DNA of 13,352 nucleotides from positions 1-13,352 of the forward strand of contig JANXQR010000125.1 of NCBI GenBank assembly GCA_025353435.1. The letters are read 5' to 3'. A program made the translations under genes and the position numbers. The notes below the pieces were generated by a model, which worked only from the letters and a program-made list of their open reading frames with translations, had not been told where the DNA came from and searched no databases. Of this stretch, positions 1 to 8,242 are shown piece by piece (position 1 is the first letter of the stretch; each line of letters opens with the position of its first letter). This DNA comes from Acidobacteriota bacterium. Lineage in GTDB: Bacteria > Acidobacteriota > Terriglobia > Terriglobales > Acidobacteriaceae.

Positions 1-2604
1 TGTGGTGTCTGTCATGTGGGTGAACGCGCTGAGAGGGATCGCTCTCGCACCGGCAGAAGAAACACTCGTGTTAGGCGTGGTCCCGGCCGAAATGCCCTGA
101 GTTGCCGATGATCCAGAAGTAGAAGTCGCTCCACCAAGCACTGTCGCGGGTCTATTGAGCACATTGGCTGAGGGCGTGTACTTGACGGAAGTGGTGAGGG
201 CATTGGAGCCCGCTGAAGCAGAGGCGGACGAGGAAAAGCTTGTTGACGCGCCGGCCCCGGTTGCCCCCGAAGACGCGTTCGACTGAATGTAGAGGGACCC
301 AAGGTTACCGGGATTGCGCTGCCACTCCGGCGCAGTCTCTAGGATGACGTGATATTGATTCAGCTGAGTATAGAGCGTGTTGATTTCACGTTGGCCGTAT
401 GCATCGTAGAGCGTGTTGTCGATGGTCGTTGGTGCGACACCAAGTCGCGATGCAGTGACTCGATCGATCATGAGAGAGACGGCTCGCGCTCCTGTCTGCT
501 GATCGGTGGCGACGTCTTCAAGTTCCGGCATCTTTTTCAGCTCGCCTACAAATTTGTCGGTCCACAAGTTCAGCTCATTGAGGTCAGGGTCCTCCAGCGT
601 GTACTGGTACTGGGTGCGGCTGATGCGATCGTCGACCGTAATGTCCTGTACTGGCTGCATGTAAAGATGAATGCCCGAAACCTCCGCAAGATTGCTTTGC
701 AGCCGGCGAATCACGTCAGCGGCGCTAAGATCGCGATTATCGAGTGGCTTGAGGTTAATGGAGATGCGGCCGCTGTTCAATGTGGTGTTCTGGCCATCCG
801 CACCAATGAATGAAGACAGGCTCTCGACTGCGGGGTCCTGCAGAATGACCTGCGCCAATTCTTGCTGCTTTCGAGCCATTTCCGGATAGGAAATGGATTG
901 CGAAGCCTGCGAGATTCCCTGAATTACGCCGGTGTCCTGGACCGGAAAGAAGCCTTTTGGAATGAGGATGTAGAGAATTACGGTAAGTACCAACGTAGCC
1001 GCCGCCACCAGCAATGTGAGCGTCTGGAAGCGAAGTACCACCTTTAGGGTGCGCCCGTAGAACGCGATCATGCGCTCAAACATCGTCTCTGACCAGCGAT
1101 ATAGGCGGCCTTGCTGATGCGCAGGATCGTGGCGCAGGATGCGCGCGCACATCATGGGCGTCAAGGTCAGCGATACCACGGCGGAGATGATGATGGTGAC
1201 CGCAAGCGTAACTGCAAATTCGCGGAAAAGGCGTCCCACCACGTCGCCCATAAATAACAGCGGAATGAGCACTGCGATCAGTGATACTGTCAGCGATACG
1301 ATGGTGAAGCCGATTTGTCCCGCCCCGGTCAGCGCTGCCTGCATGGGAGGCATGCCTTCTTCGATATAGCGCGAGATATTCTCGATCATCACAATGGCGT
1401 CATCCACCACAAAGCCAGTGGAGATGGTAAGTGCCATCAGCGAGAGATTGTCGAGACTGTACCCAAGCGCATACATCACCGCGAAGGTGCCGACGAGCGA
1501 GAGCGGTACTGCGACGCTGGGAATGATTGTTGCCGAGAGGCTGCGCAGGAAAAGGAAGATGACCATGACCACCAGGCCAATGGTCAGAACAAGCTCGAAC
1601 TCCGCATCATTGACCGAAGACTGAATGCTCTTGGTCATGTCGGTCATCGTGGTGACCTGGATCGATGCGGGGAGATTCGCCTCAAGTTGAGGCAGGATCT
1701 GCTGAATGCGATTGACGACGGTGATGGTATTGGCTCCAGGTTGGCGCTGAATATTGAGAATTACCGCCGGCGTGAGGTTCATCCACGCGGCCTGGCGCGT
1801 GTTCTCAACACCATTCACAACCTTGGCAACGTTTTTCACGAAGACCGGTGCGCCGTTGCTGTAGGAAATGACTACGTCGTTGTACCCCTTGGCTTCAGTT
1901 ATCTGATCGTTCGCGTCGATCTGGTAGTCCTGGCGGGGGCCGTCAAAATTCCCCTTTGCGGCGTTGACGCTTGATTGCGTCAGGGCGGTACGCACGTCCT
2001 CCATGTTCAGACCATAGGCAGACAGTGCTGTGGGGTTTACCTGGATCCTGACCGCCGGTTTTTGTCCACCACTGATGCTAACCAGACCCACGCCGCTCAA
2101 CTGCGAAATACGAGGAGCCAGGCGCGTGTCCACAAGGTCTTCTACCTGCGATAGCGGCAACATATCGGAATGCACCGCTAGGGTGAGCACAGGCGCATCG
2201 GCAGGATTGGTCTTGTTGTAAACAGGAGGAGTGGGCAAATCCGCTGGCAAGAAAGATTGCGAGGAATTGATCGAGGACTGAACTTCCTCCTCAGCCACGT
2301 CGAGCCCAAGCGTGAGATTGAACTGCAGCACAATGACCGAAACGCCGCCGGCGCTCGTTGAGGTCATCTGGCTCAGCCCTTGCATCTGCCCAAACTGTCG
2401 TTCGAGCGGAGCTGTGACCGTGGTCGCCATCACGTCAGGGCTGGCGCCGGGATAGAAGGTGACCACCTGAATGGTGGGATAGTCAACTTGCGGCAGGGCC
2501 GATTCCGGCAGCTGCCGGTACGACACGATTCCCACAAGCATGATCGCGGCCATCAGTAGCGAAGTCGCCACCGGCCGCTCAATAAAGGGGCGAGACGGAT
2601 TCAT
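1..2604 (-). CDS. RND-family efflux permease, MdtB/AcrB type (partial, C-terminus outside window)
   Basis: Proton-driven inner-membrane pump subunit of a tripartite RND exporter. I translated the minus strand from ATG at 2604: 868 codons without a stop reach the window edge, against roughly 1030-1100 residues for the family. Residues 1-30 give the usual start (NPSRPFIERPVATSLLMAAI) with TM1. A large periplasmic loop follows, then TM2-TM6. The TM4 proton-relay pair is present as D401-D402 in GFVVDDAIVMIENIS, matching the Asp pair of AcrB. A second hydrophobic block near residue 530 leads to IPKGFFPVQDTG, a family hallmark. Residues about 776-854, between LYIQS and AIPLSAF, form an unusual Ser/Thr/Ala/Gly-rich insert. 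The start overlaps the adaptor stop as ATGA, so the two are translationally coupled. Substrate cannot be read from sequence; MdtB-like hydrophobe or drug export is inferred. Confidence 0.93.
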   Translation of the reverse strand, partial: MNPSRPFIERPVATSLLMAAIMLVGIVSYRQLPESALPQVDYPTIQVVTFYPGASPDVMATTVTAPLERQFGQMQGLSQMTSTSAGGVSVIVLQFNLTLGLDVAEEEVQSSINSSQSFLPADLPTPPVYNKTNPADAPVLTLAVHSDMLPLSQVEDLVDTRLAPRISQLSGVGLVSISGGQKPAVRIQVNPTALSAYGLNMEDVRTALTQSSVNAAKGNFDGPRQDYQIDANDQITEAKGYNDVVISYSNGAPVFVKNVAKVVNGVENTRQAAWMNLTPAVILNIQRQPGANTITVVNRIQQILPQLEANLPASIQVTTMTDMTKSIQSSVNDAEFELVLTIGLVVMVIFLFLRSLSATIIPSVAVPLSLVGTFAVMYALGYSLDNLSLMALTISTGFVVDDAIVMIENISRYIEEGMPPMQAALTGAGQIGFTIVSLTVSLIAVLIPLLFMGDVVGRLFREFAVTLAVTIIISAVVSLTLTPMMCARILRHDPAHQQGRLYRWSETMFERMIAFYGRTLKVVLRFQTLTLLVAAATLVLTVILYILIPKGFFPVQDTGVIQGISQASQSISYPEMARKQQELAQVILQDPAVESLSSFIGADGQNTTLNSGRISINLKPLDNRDLSAADVIRRLQSNLAEVSGIHLYMQPVQDITVDDRISRTQYQYTLEDPDLNELNLWTDKFVGELKKMPELEDVATDQQTGARAVSLMIDRVTASRLGVAPTTIDNTLYDAYGQREINTLYTQLNQYHVILETAPEWQRNPGNLGSLYIQSNASSGATGAGASTSFSSSASASAGSNALTTSVKYTPSANVLNRPATVLGGATSTSGSSATQGISAGTTPNTSVSSAGARAIPLSAFTHMTDTT

Positions 2605-3848
2605 GGGGCCGTGCTCGTGGGCGCGTCACTGCTGCTGGGAAGTTTGATCTTGGAGAGCGCGGTCTGCGAGCCGTTCTGCAACTTCTCAAAGCTGCTGTTG
2701 GCCACTACCTCTCCCGGCTTGACGCCCTGCACTGCGGTCTCTCCGTTGTCAGAGATTCCCGCTTTCACGGTTCGCTGTGCCGCCTTGTTGTTGTCGATGA
2801 CATAAACGAAGTCCAGGTTTCCGTTGTGCTGGATTGCGGACGATGGGACGAGCACCTGGTTCGGCAACGTGCTGACTAGCATGCGGGTGTTGACAAATTG
2901 ATTGGGGAAAAGCACACCGCTCTTGTTGACAAACTCCGCTCGCAGCTTCACCGTTCCCGTCGTGGTGTCGATCTGGTTGTCGATCGAAGTGAGCCTGCCG
3001 GTGTCAAGCAAGATTTCCTGCGTGCGATCGTAGGCCTCCACCTTCAACTGGTGGCTGCCTCGAGATTGATGAAGCACCTGCGGCAAGCTGTCTTCCGCCA
3101 AGGTGAATACGACCGTGATGGGCTGCATCTGCGTCACAACGAGCAGCGTAGTCGTCGAATTCGCGGTAACAAGGTTGCCGGGATCCACCAGCCGCAGGCC
3201 GACGCGACCGTCAATGGGCGAGGTAATGTGGCAGTATCCCAGTTGGACCTTGTCAAACTTCACGGTGCCTTCGTCATTCTTGACCGTCCCTTGCTCCTGC
3301 AGGACTACCTTCTCCTGGTCTTCCAGTGTCTGCCGCGGGATTGCATTCTTTGACCATGCCAACTGATAGCGCGCGAGATCCATCTTTGCTTCAGCAAGCA
3401 GGCTCTGGTCTCGCTCAAGTATCCCCTCGGCCTGCTGTAATGTCGCTTCAAATGGTCGCGAGTCAATATCGAGGAGCGGGTCCCCCATTTTCACCAACTG
3501 CCCTTCGCGATAGTTGACCGCCGTAACAAGGCCGGTGACCTGCGCGGTAATTGCGACAGTGTTGAGTGGAGTGACGGTTCCAATGGCACCCTCGTACACA
3601 TTGACGTTCCCGGTGTGCGCCGTCGCAACAGTAATCGGAACCGAGCCGCCACCCATGCGCCGCCCGCCTCCCATGGCGGCAGTCTGGTTCTTCTGTTGAT
3701 GCTGAATCACCCAATAAAAAAGCAGCGCAAAGAGAAGCAGTACAACCCCCCACACCCAGAGGTGCCGACGTTTTTGGACTGGTTTGAGCGCATCTCCAGA
3801 TGACTGGCTCGCCGGGATTTCATGCGATGCAGAAGATCTTGGGTCCAT
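2601..3848 (-). CDS. Periplasmic adaptor (membrane fusion) subunit of RND efflux pump, MdtA-like
   Basis: HlyD/MdtA-type adaptor of 415 aa linking the inner-membrane RND pump to an outer-membrane channel. A cytoplasmic N-terminus of about 28 residues precedes one TM anchor (about 29-48); there is no lipobox, so it is membrane-anchored rather than a lipoprotein. A Gly/Arg/Met-rich stretch (59-68) follows. The first lipoyl half is about 97-130 (TAQVTGLVTAVNYREGQLV), the alpha-hairpin about 131-198, and the second lipoyl half about 200-227 (ITSPIDGRVGLRLVDPGN). The beta-barrel is about 240-325, with IDNQIDTTTGTVKLRAEF, and the membrane-proximal domain about 330-395. A weak AAGAGA ribosome site precedes the ATG. 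Its TGA overlaps the permease ATG by 4 bp, so it is the first gene of the pump operon. The family match is clear; the substrate is unknown. Confidence 0.93.
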   Translation of the reverse strand: MDPRSSASHEIPASQSSGDALKPVQKRRHLWVWGVVLLLFALLFYWVIQHQQKNQTAAMGGGRRMGGGSVPITVATAHTGNVNVYEGAIGTVTPLNTVAITAQVTGLVTAVNYREGQLVKMGDPLLDIDSRPFEATLQQAEGILERDQSLLAEAKMDLARYQLAWSKNAIPRQTLEDQEKVVLQEQGTVKNDEGTVKFDKVQLGYCHITSPIDGRVGLRLVDPGNLVTANSTTTLLVVTQMQPITVVFTLAEDSLPQVLHQSRGSHQLKVEAYDRTQEILLDTGRLTSIDNQIDTTTGTVKLRAEFVNKSGVLFPNQFVNTRMLVSTLPNQVLVPSSAIQHNGNLDFVYVIDNNKAAQRTVKAGISDNGETAVQGVKPGEVVANSSFEKLQNGSQTALSKIKLPSSSDAPTSTAP

Positions 3849-4233
3849 GTTTTCTCTTGTGGCTTCCTACAAAATTTCGCGCAGCATTTGGATCTGATCA
3901 AATGCGTCTCGGTTGCGAGCGGCGCGCTCTCCGAATCGCCAAGTTTACCATTGAGACCGGTCTGTCGGCCGGAACCCCCGACCCCTTGACACGGCGACCG
4001 AACAATGGGGAAATCACCGCTTCCAGCCAGGCTGCCGGCTACCGCAACTCATTTTGTGTGACGAAGAATACTCCGGGATAGTTGCAGTTACACAGCGAAA
4101 GCGGGACGGGCAGCGCCATCAGAACGCCGACAGCAGAAGGATCCGCTCATCGACACGACTGGCACCTTACCAGAGCATCAGAGCGGTACCAGAAAAGAGG
4201 ATCATGCAATCCTTCATGTGGGATTGGGCCGCG
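3849..4233. other. Gene-free region between rapZ and the RND operon
   Basis: 385 bp without a convincing gene; the open frames across it run into the antisense of rapZ. It must hold the promoter of the leftward pump operon, but I find no good -35/-10 pair. The best minus-strand candidate, TTGATC with 17 bp to GAAATT, is weak. A perfect 10-bp palindrome, AGACCGGTCT, lies at 3954-3963, about 106 bp upstream of the adaptor start, and could be a repressor half-site pair. A 6-bp inverted repeat (CAATCC/GGATTG, 4207-4226) lies just beyond the rapZ stop but has no adjoining U-run. Confidence 0.5.
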
Positions 4234-5151
4234 CTACTTGGGAATATCGCGGTGGAGAGCCTTTACCCGGTAGCCGGCAGACCTCAATCGCTTTGCCATA
4301 TCCACGGCCATCATCACGCTCCGATGCTGGCCGCCAGTGCATCCGAATGCCACGGTGAGATAGCTCTTACCCTCTGCAACATAATGCGGCAACAGGTAGA
4401 GCATCAAGTCTGTCACTCTCCCAAGAAACTCTACGGTCTGCGGAAAACTGCGAACGTATCCTGCTACTTTCGGGTCTTTACCGGTCTTCTTTCGAAATTC
4501 CGGGACAAAGTGGGGATTGGGCAAAAACCGCACGTCAAACACCAGGTCCGCATCCAGGGGCACACCGTTCTTGAAGCCGAAGCTCAAACAGCTCACGAGC
4601 AGGTGCTTTGCTCGATCATCCTGTCCAAACCGCGATTGAATGTGCGCGCGCAGCTCGTGCACGTTGAAAGTGGAAGTATCAATCAGCGTGTCTGCGACAT
4701 TGCGAATGGGATCAAGGAGCTGCCGCTCTTCTACGATTGATCGCGATACGGTCTCCTGCTTGCGGAGTGGATGCGGCCGGCGTGTCTCCGAGTACCGCCT
4801 CACCAGCACGCCATCCTGCGCATCGAGGAATACGACCCGGGTGTTGAGCACGGTCTTGACGCTTTTCAAAATATCGGGAAGACGGTCCAGCGTTTGCCCT
4901 TCCCTGACATCAACCACAATTACTGCGCTCTGGATCTCCGTGGACTTGTCCACCAACTTCGCAAAATCGAGCAACAATTCCAGCGGGAGATTGTCCACCG
5001 CATGGAAACCCAGATCTTCAAAAGACTTGAGGGCTGAAGCCTTGCCGGCGCCCGAGATTCCGGTCACAATCACCAGTTCTTTGCCGCGCGGCTTGACGCT
5101 CTTGGCAGTTTGCGGAGCGCTCTTCCGCCTGGATTTGCTTACTTCCGCCAT
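4234..5151 (-). CDS. rapZ: RapZ/YvcJ-family RNase adapter and nucleotide-binding protein
   Basis: 305 aa, close to family length plus a basic N-terminal extension of about 25 residues. In enterobacteria RapZ delivers the GlmZ small RNA to RNase E; in other phyla the role is less clear and the family binds nucleotides. The N-terminal P-loop is at 31-37 (GISGAGK) followed by Ala38-Ser39 and FEDLGFHAVDNLP, the family signature. FLDAQD (108-113) and RYSETRRPHPL (119-129) are also typical. The C-terminal domain carries FGFKNGVPLDADLVFDVR (191-208), LPNP (210-213), FGCTGGQHRSV (269-279) and HRDIPK (300-305), the last two conserved in RapZ. It starts 39 bp after the GGDEF-EAL gene and may be cotranscribed with it. 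A TACGAT sequence 5 bp before the ATG might give it a separate leaderless start. The P-loop has Ala where Ser/Thr normally follows Lys. Confidence 0.95.
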   Translation of the reverse strand: MAEVSKSRRKSAPQTAKSVKPRGKELVIVTGISGAGKASALKSFEDLGFHAVDNLPLELLLDFAKLVDKSTEIQSAVIVVDVREGQTLDRLPDILKSVKTVLNTRVVFLDAQDGVLVRRYSETRRPHPLRKQETVSRSIVEERQLLDPIRNVADTLIDTSTFNVHELRAHIQSRFGQDDRAKHLLVSCLSFGFKNGVPLDADLVFDVRFLPNPHFVPEFRKKTGKDPKVAGYVRSFPQTVEFLGRVTDLMLYLLPHYVAEGKSYLTVAFGCTGGQHRSVMMAVDMAKRLRSAGYRVKALHRDIPK

Positions 5152-5156
5152 GGCTC

Positions 5157-5162
5157 ATCGTA
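5157..5162 (-). promoter_or_regulatory. Possible -10 element directly upstream of rapZ
   Basis: On the minus strand TACGAT ends 5 bp before the rapZ ATG, matching the TANNNT form of -10 elements for leaderless mRNAs. No good -35 sits 16-18 bp upstream, and GATGAG overlapping it could instead be a weak ribosome site. Chance occurrence is quite possible. Confidence 0.2.
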
Positions 5163-5190
5163 CAACGAATTGACCCAGGTGAATGTTTAC

Positions 5191-7242
5191 TCAGGCCCTT
5201 GAAGCGATCGTCCGCAGGCTCCGCGCCGCCAGAATTCGGGCGCGATCCGGCTCAAGCGCATTTGCCAGCAAGAACCCCTGCCCCAGTTCGCAGCCCAGCA
5301 TCTGCCACGCACGGAGTTGCTCGTGCGTTTCGATTCCCTGCGCCAACAATTGGACACCGACCGACTTGCAGACATGAATGAGCGATTCGACAAGCGCCAA
5401 TTGACGGCCCGCGCCGGTGGCCGCGGTGGTCAGCTTGGGATCGAGCTTCACTACTTCAATCGGCAGCCGCACCAGGTGATTTAGTGGCGCGAGGTTCGAT
5501 CCGAAGTTGTCAATCGCTACGCGAACCCCGCAATCCACCATGCGCTGCAGGATTGCAAGAGCGCGGTCAGGGTTCTCGTTGATGGTGCCCTCAGAAACCT
5601 CGATCATGAGCCGTGATTGATCAACGCCCGTCGACTCCAGGACCCTTCGCAATTGTCCCACCATGTCATCGTGGTAAAACTGGCGCTGGGTCACATTCAT
5701 GCTCATCAACAGCCGATTGCCGGGAATTGCATCATCCCAGCTCTGCAATTGCCGGCACGCCGTTTCGATGGTGTCCCGTCCAATGCTGATCGAAAGCCCG
5801 GTGTCCTCTGCCACTGGCAGCAAGTCGCGAAAGCCATCGACCGATCCGTCTGGTTTTCGCCAGCGCAGCAGCGATTCAAATCCTTCTACTTGACCGGTTG
5901 CGAGGCGGAAAATTGGCTGATACCAAAGCTCAAATTCCCGCTTTGTCAACACGTGCCGCAGTTCACGCTCTCGCTCCTGCTGAACCGTTACATGCAACTT
6001 CATTTGGCGGTCGAAGATCTCGCACCGGTGGCCGCCCTCCTTCTTGGCGCGATACATTGCGAAATCCGCATCGCGAATCAGCAATTCAGGTGAATCATGC
6101 TCCTGGCCAGCCATTGCCGCACCCACGCTCGCTACGGCTCGGATCCTGTGACCCATCACTTCGAAAGGCTTATCCAACTCGGAGATCACCCGTTGGGCGA
6201 TCGTTTCCATGTCGCCAGGTGAGGTAATGTTCTCAACGAGAATCCCAAACTCGTCTCCACCGAACCGCGCGGCCGTATCCTGCGGCCGCAGAGTTGCCCG
6301 AAGCCGTTGCGCCACGGAGACAAGCAGAATATCCCCGACAGCGTGGCCCAAAGTGTCGTTGACCTTCTTGAAATCGTCGAGATCGAGAAACAAGACCCCA
6401 CACCCCTGATCGCGCCGGCGCGTGCGCCGACTCAGCGCAAGTTGCAGACGATCGTAGAAAAGTGCTCGATTGGGCAGGCCGGTGAGGACGTCGTGCATGG
6501 CATCGTGCTGCAGCCTGGCTTCAGCCTGCTTCCGCTCTCCAATGTCCCGGTAAGTCAAAACATGCCCTGAGACGCCGCCATTCACCATAAGCGGAGCGAT
6601 CTGCATCGCCACATCGACCAGTTCCCCGTTCTTCATCAGGCGTACGGTTTCAACGCAGATGCGTCCCTGTTCGGCGAGCATCTTTTGCAGCGTCGCGTTT
6701 TCGTGCTGCCGGGTTTCGGGCACAATGAAGTCCCGCAAGTTGCCCCCGCTCACTTCTTCGGCGGAAAATCCAAACATCTGTGTAAACGCGGGATTCGTAT
6801 ACACCACGTGTCCACCATGAACGATCGCCACGGCCTCAGGAATGCTTGCCAACACATCTTCCATCAGGCGCGGTTTTGAGGACCGCTCGCGGGTTGCCAG
6901 ATGCGCGACGATAACCCCCTCGCGCAGTTCGGGATCAAGGATTGCGTAGGTGCCCTCAAGCGGCGTCATTTGCCCGCCCTTGCAAGCAAGCGTTGCATGG
7001 AAGGCGTTGCCGCCCTTTCCTCCGGTCAGCAGCGACTGCGGCTCCGAGGTTGATGGAAACAGTCCCCACACCACATCCTCAACCGGCCGCTGCATCCACT
7101 CCGAATCGCCTATGCCCATCGCCCTTCGCGCTTCAGCATTGGCAAACACAATTTGCCCGGCGCGTTCCAGAAACACGAGTACAGGCAACGCATCGAGTAT
7201 TTCGCGCTGCTGTATGGAATTCGCGTTTTCCGGCAGGTTCAA
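5191..7242 (-). CDS. PAS-PAS-GGDEF-EAL cyclic-di-GMP signalling protein with degenerate EAL domain
   Basis: 683-aa cytoplasmic multidomain protein; no TM segment or signal peptide is visible. PAS1 is about 12-115. PAS2 is about 125-240 (VVYTNPAFTQMFGFS, ending ITYRDIGERKQAE-like before the linker). GGDEF is about 247-410, with DVLTGLPNR (251-259), LDLDDFK (286-292), an intact GGDEF (328-332) and an RxxD inhibitory site (R319-D322) five residues before it. It is therefore predicted to be an active, product-inhibited diguanylate cyclase. The EAL domain (about 425-680) keeps E456, N516, E548, D578, K599, E638 and QG 655-656. However, EAL reads ESL (456-458), DDFGTG reads DNFGSN (578-583) and EGVE reads QGIE (635-638), so phosphodiesterase activity is doubtful. 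The start used is TTG at 7242, the only one that keeps PAS1 whole; a GGAG lies about 10 bp upstream. Confidence 0.92.
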   Translation of the reverse strand: MNLPENANSIQQREILDALPVLVFLERAGQIVFANAEARRAMGIGDSEWMQRPVEDVVWGLFPSTSEPQSLLTGGKGGNAFHATLACKGGQMTPLEGTYAILDPELREGVIVAHLATRERSSKPRLMEDVLASIPEAVAIVHGGHVVYTNPAFTQMFGFSAEEVSGGNLRDFIVPETRQHENATLQKMLAEQGRICVETVRLMKNGELVDVAMQIAPLMVNGGVSGHVLTYRDIGERKQAEARLQHDAMHDVLTGLPNRALFYDRLQLALSRRTRRRDQGCGVLFLDLDDFKKVNDTLGHAVGDILLVSVAQRLRATLRPQDTAARFGGDEFGILVENITSPGDMETIAQRVISELDKPFEVMGHRIRAVASVGAAMAGQEHDSPELLIRDADFAMYRAKKEGGHRCEIFDRQMKLHVTVQQERERELRHVLTKREFELWYQPIFRLATGQVEGFESLLRWRKPDGSVDGFRDLLPVAEDTGLSISIGRDTIETACRQLQSWDDAIPGNRLLMSMNVTQRQFYHDDMVGQLRRVLESTGVDQSRLMIEVSEGTINENPDRALAILQRMVDCGVRVAIDNFGSNLAPLNHLVRLPIEVVKLDPKLTTAATGAGRQLALVESLIHVCKSVGVQLLAQGIETHEQLRAWQMLGCELGQGFLLANALEPDRARILAARSLRTIASRA

Positions 7243-7545
7243 GATGATCTCGCTCCGGCAAAGGAATGCCCATGGAAGGGCTCGGTCAGTTTCAGGTCGC
7301 TGCCTGCTAGGGAACCGGCCCTGGGAATTGAGTCCGCTTGTTGTAATCTACTGCGGCGGGAGTACCCTTAGGGGGATGCTAGTCCCCTCAATGTGTACGA
7401 TCTATCCCTCTAACAGGGGAGAGATTTGCACCAAAGTTGAGTCTGCCTTAGAGCATGCACTCAAAGCTCCGAGACTATGCACTGTTACAAAGCTCGGGGC
7501 GAATGCAAGGCGAACCGGGCGGATCGCCTGCTCCGTAAGGCGGCG
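7243..7545. other. Gene-free gap between hpf and the GGDEF-EAL gene, with clustered G/C-run hairpins
   Basis: 303 bp with no convincing gene. On the plus strand, alternating GGG and CCC runs between 7358 and 7420 form several short inverted repeats: GGG-agta-CCC at 7358-7367, CCC-tta-GGG at 7365-7373, GGGGA-6nt-TCCCC at 7372-7387 and TCCCT-5nt-AGGGG at 7405-7419. None is followed by a long T-run in the minus direction. It should contain the end of the hpf transcript and perhaps the promoter of the c-di-GMP gene; I could not identify a clear -35/-10 pair. Confidence 0.4.
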
Positions 7546-8184
7546 TTATGGAATCTCCACTAATTCCATTTGCCCATCGCGGCGCCGGTGAAGGACGAAG
7601 AGATCTCCGGCGGCATTCCGAAAAACGAGCAAATCTCGATCGCGGAATTCAGTCTCTTTGACGGCCTCTTCCAGCGTCATGGGACGCAAGGCAATGGCCT
7701 CCGCACTCTTCACAATGTGCGGCTCAACGACGGTGGGCTTTGCGGGAAACGAGTGCACGGCTATCGAGGCCCTCGGCTTACCCGAGCCGCGAGACGCCTT
7801 CTCCGGAAACCCGTTTCCCTCATCGGGTGCGGCGGGGCGGGTTTTTGTCCGCGTGACCGGTGGCACCGCCAGCATCTTTTCTTCCTTGGGGAGCCGCTTG
7901 CGGGTCAGGTTGCGATCCCGGTAGCGCACCGCCTGCAGTTCGATGTGGGCTAGCGCATCCCGAAGAGCTGCCTCCTGGCTGTCGGACTTGCCAGTAGCAA
8001 CAATCGTCTGCAAGCGCGCCTTTACCGTAGCCTCGGCAATGTGCAGGTGCCGTTGTACGCGAAAAGTAATTGCCGCGCTGGTGGTTTTTCCCAGGATTCG
8101 CGCGATCCGATCCATACCTTCCTCAGCCTGTGCACGCACGGCCTTGGAAATCCTTACTTGTCTGGCGGTCAACTCCACTTCCAT
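7546..8184 (-). CDS. hpf: Long-form ribosome hibernation promoting factor (HPF/RaiA family)
   Basis: 212 aa. Long HPF binds the 30S decoding region through its N-terminal domain and dimerises 70S ribosomes into 100S particles through its C-terminal domain in stationary phase. The N-terminal domain is about 1-93: VELTARQVRISKAVRAQAEE, then an alpha-2 segment SDSQEAALRDALAHIELQAV. The linker, about 94-160, is rich in Pro/Lys/Ala and looks disordered. The C-terminal domain, about 161-212, has the family pattern LRPMTLEEAV (166-175), LLVFRNAAGD (185-194) and RRRDGQMELVEIP. A strong GGAGG lies 6-7 bp before the ATG, fixing the start, and an extended -10 element lies about 58 bp upstream. In many bacteria hpf sits near rpoN, ptsN and rapZ; here only rapZ is close, separated from hpf by the GGDEF-EAL gene. 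Confidence 0.88.
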   Translation of the reverse strand: MEVELTARQVRISKAVRAQAEEGMDRIARILGKTTSAAITFRVQRHLHIAEATVKARLQTIVATGKSDSQEAALRDALAHIELQAVRYRDRNLTRKRLPKEEKMLAVPPVTRTKTRPAAPDEGNGFPEKASRGSGKPRASIAVHSFPAKPTVVEPHIVKSAEAIALRPMTLEEAVKETEFRDRDLLVFRNAAGDLFVLHRRRDGQMELVEIP

Positions 8185-8242
8185 GGTCAGCCTCCGCTCT
8201 ATGGTTTATCCCCGCCCATTCTTGGACCGAGAATTTACGGAT

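Noticed and set aside
349..1974. Several plus-strand open frames (349-813, 1139-1369, 1315-1974)
   Set aside because: They are antisense to the RND permease, whose minus-strand translation is unmistakable through the whole stretch.
3986..3991. Perfect TTGACA on the plus strand
   Set aside because: No -10-like hexamer at 16-18 bp downstream and no plus-strand gene follows.
4207..4226. Inverted repeat CAATCC/GGATTG as a rapZ terminator
   Set aside because: The stem is only 6 bp with an 8-nt loop and no immediate U-run in the minus direction.
4054..4740. 228-aa plus-strand open frame
   Set aside because: Most of it is antisense to rapZ, which carries clear family motifs; the frame shows no recognisable domain.
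5617..6093. 158-aa plus-strand open frame
   Set aside because: Antisense to the EAL domain and without family features.
7243..7545. c-di-GMP (GEMM) riboswitch before the GGDEF-EAL gene
   Set aside because: The conserved core elements of the class I aptamer are not recognisable on the minus strand; only generic G/C hairpins are present.
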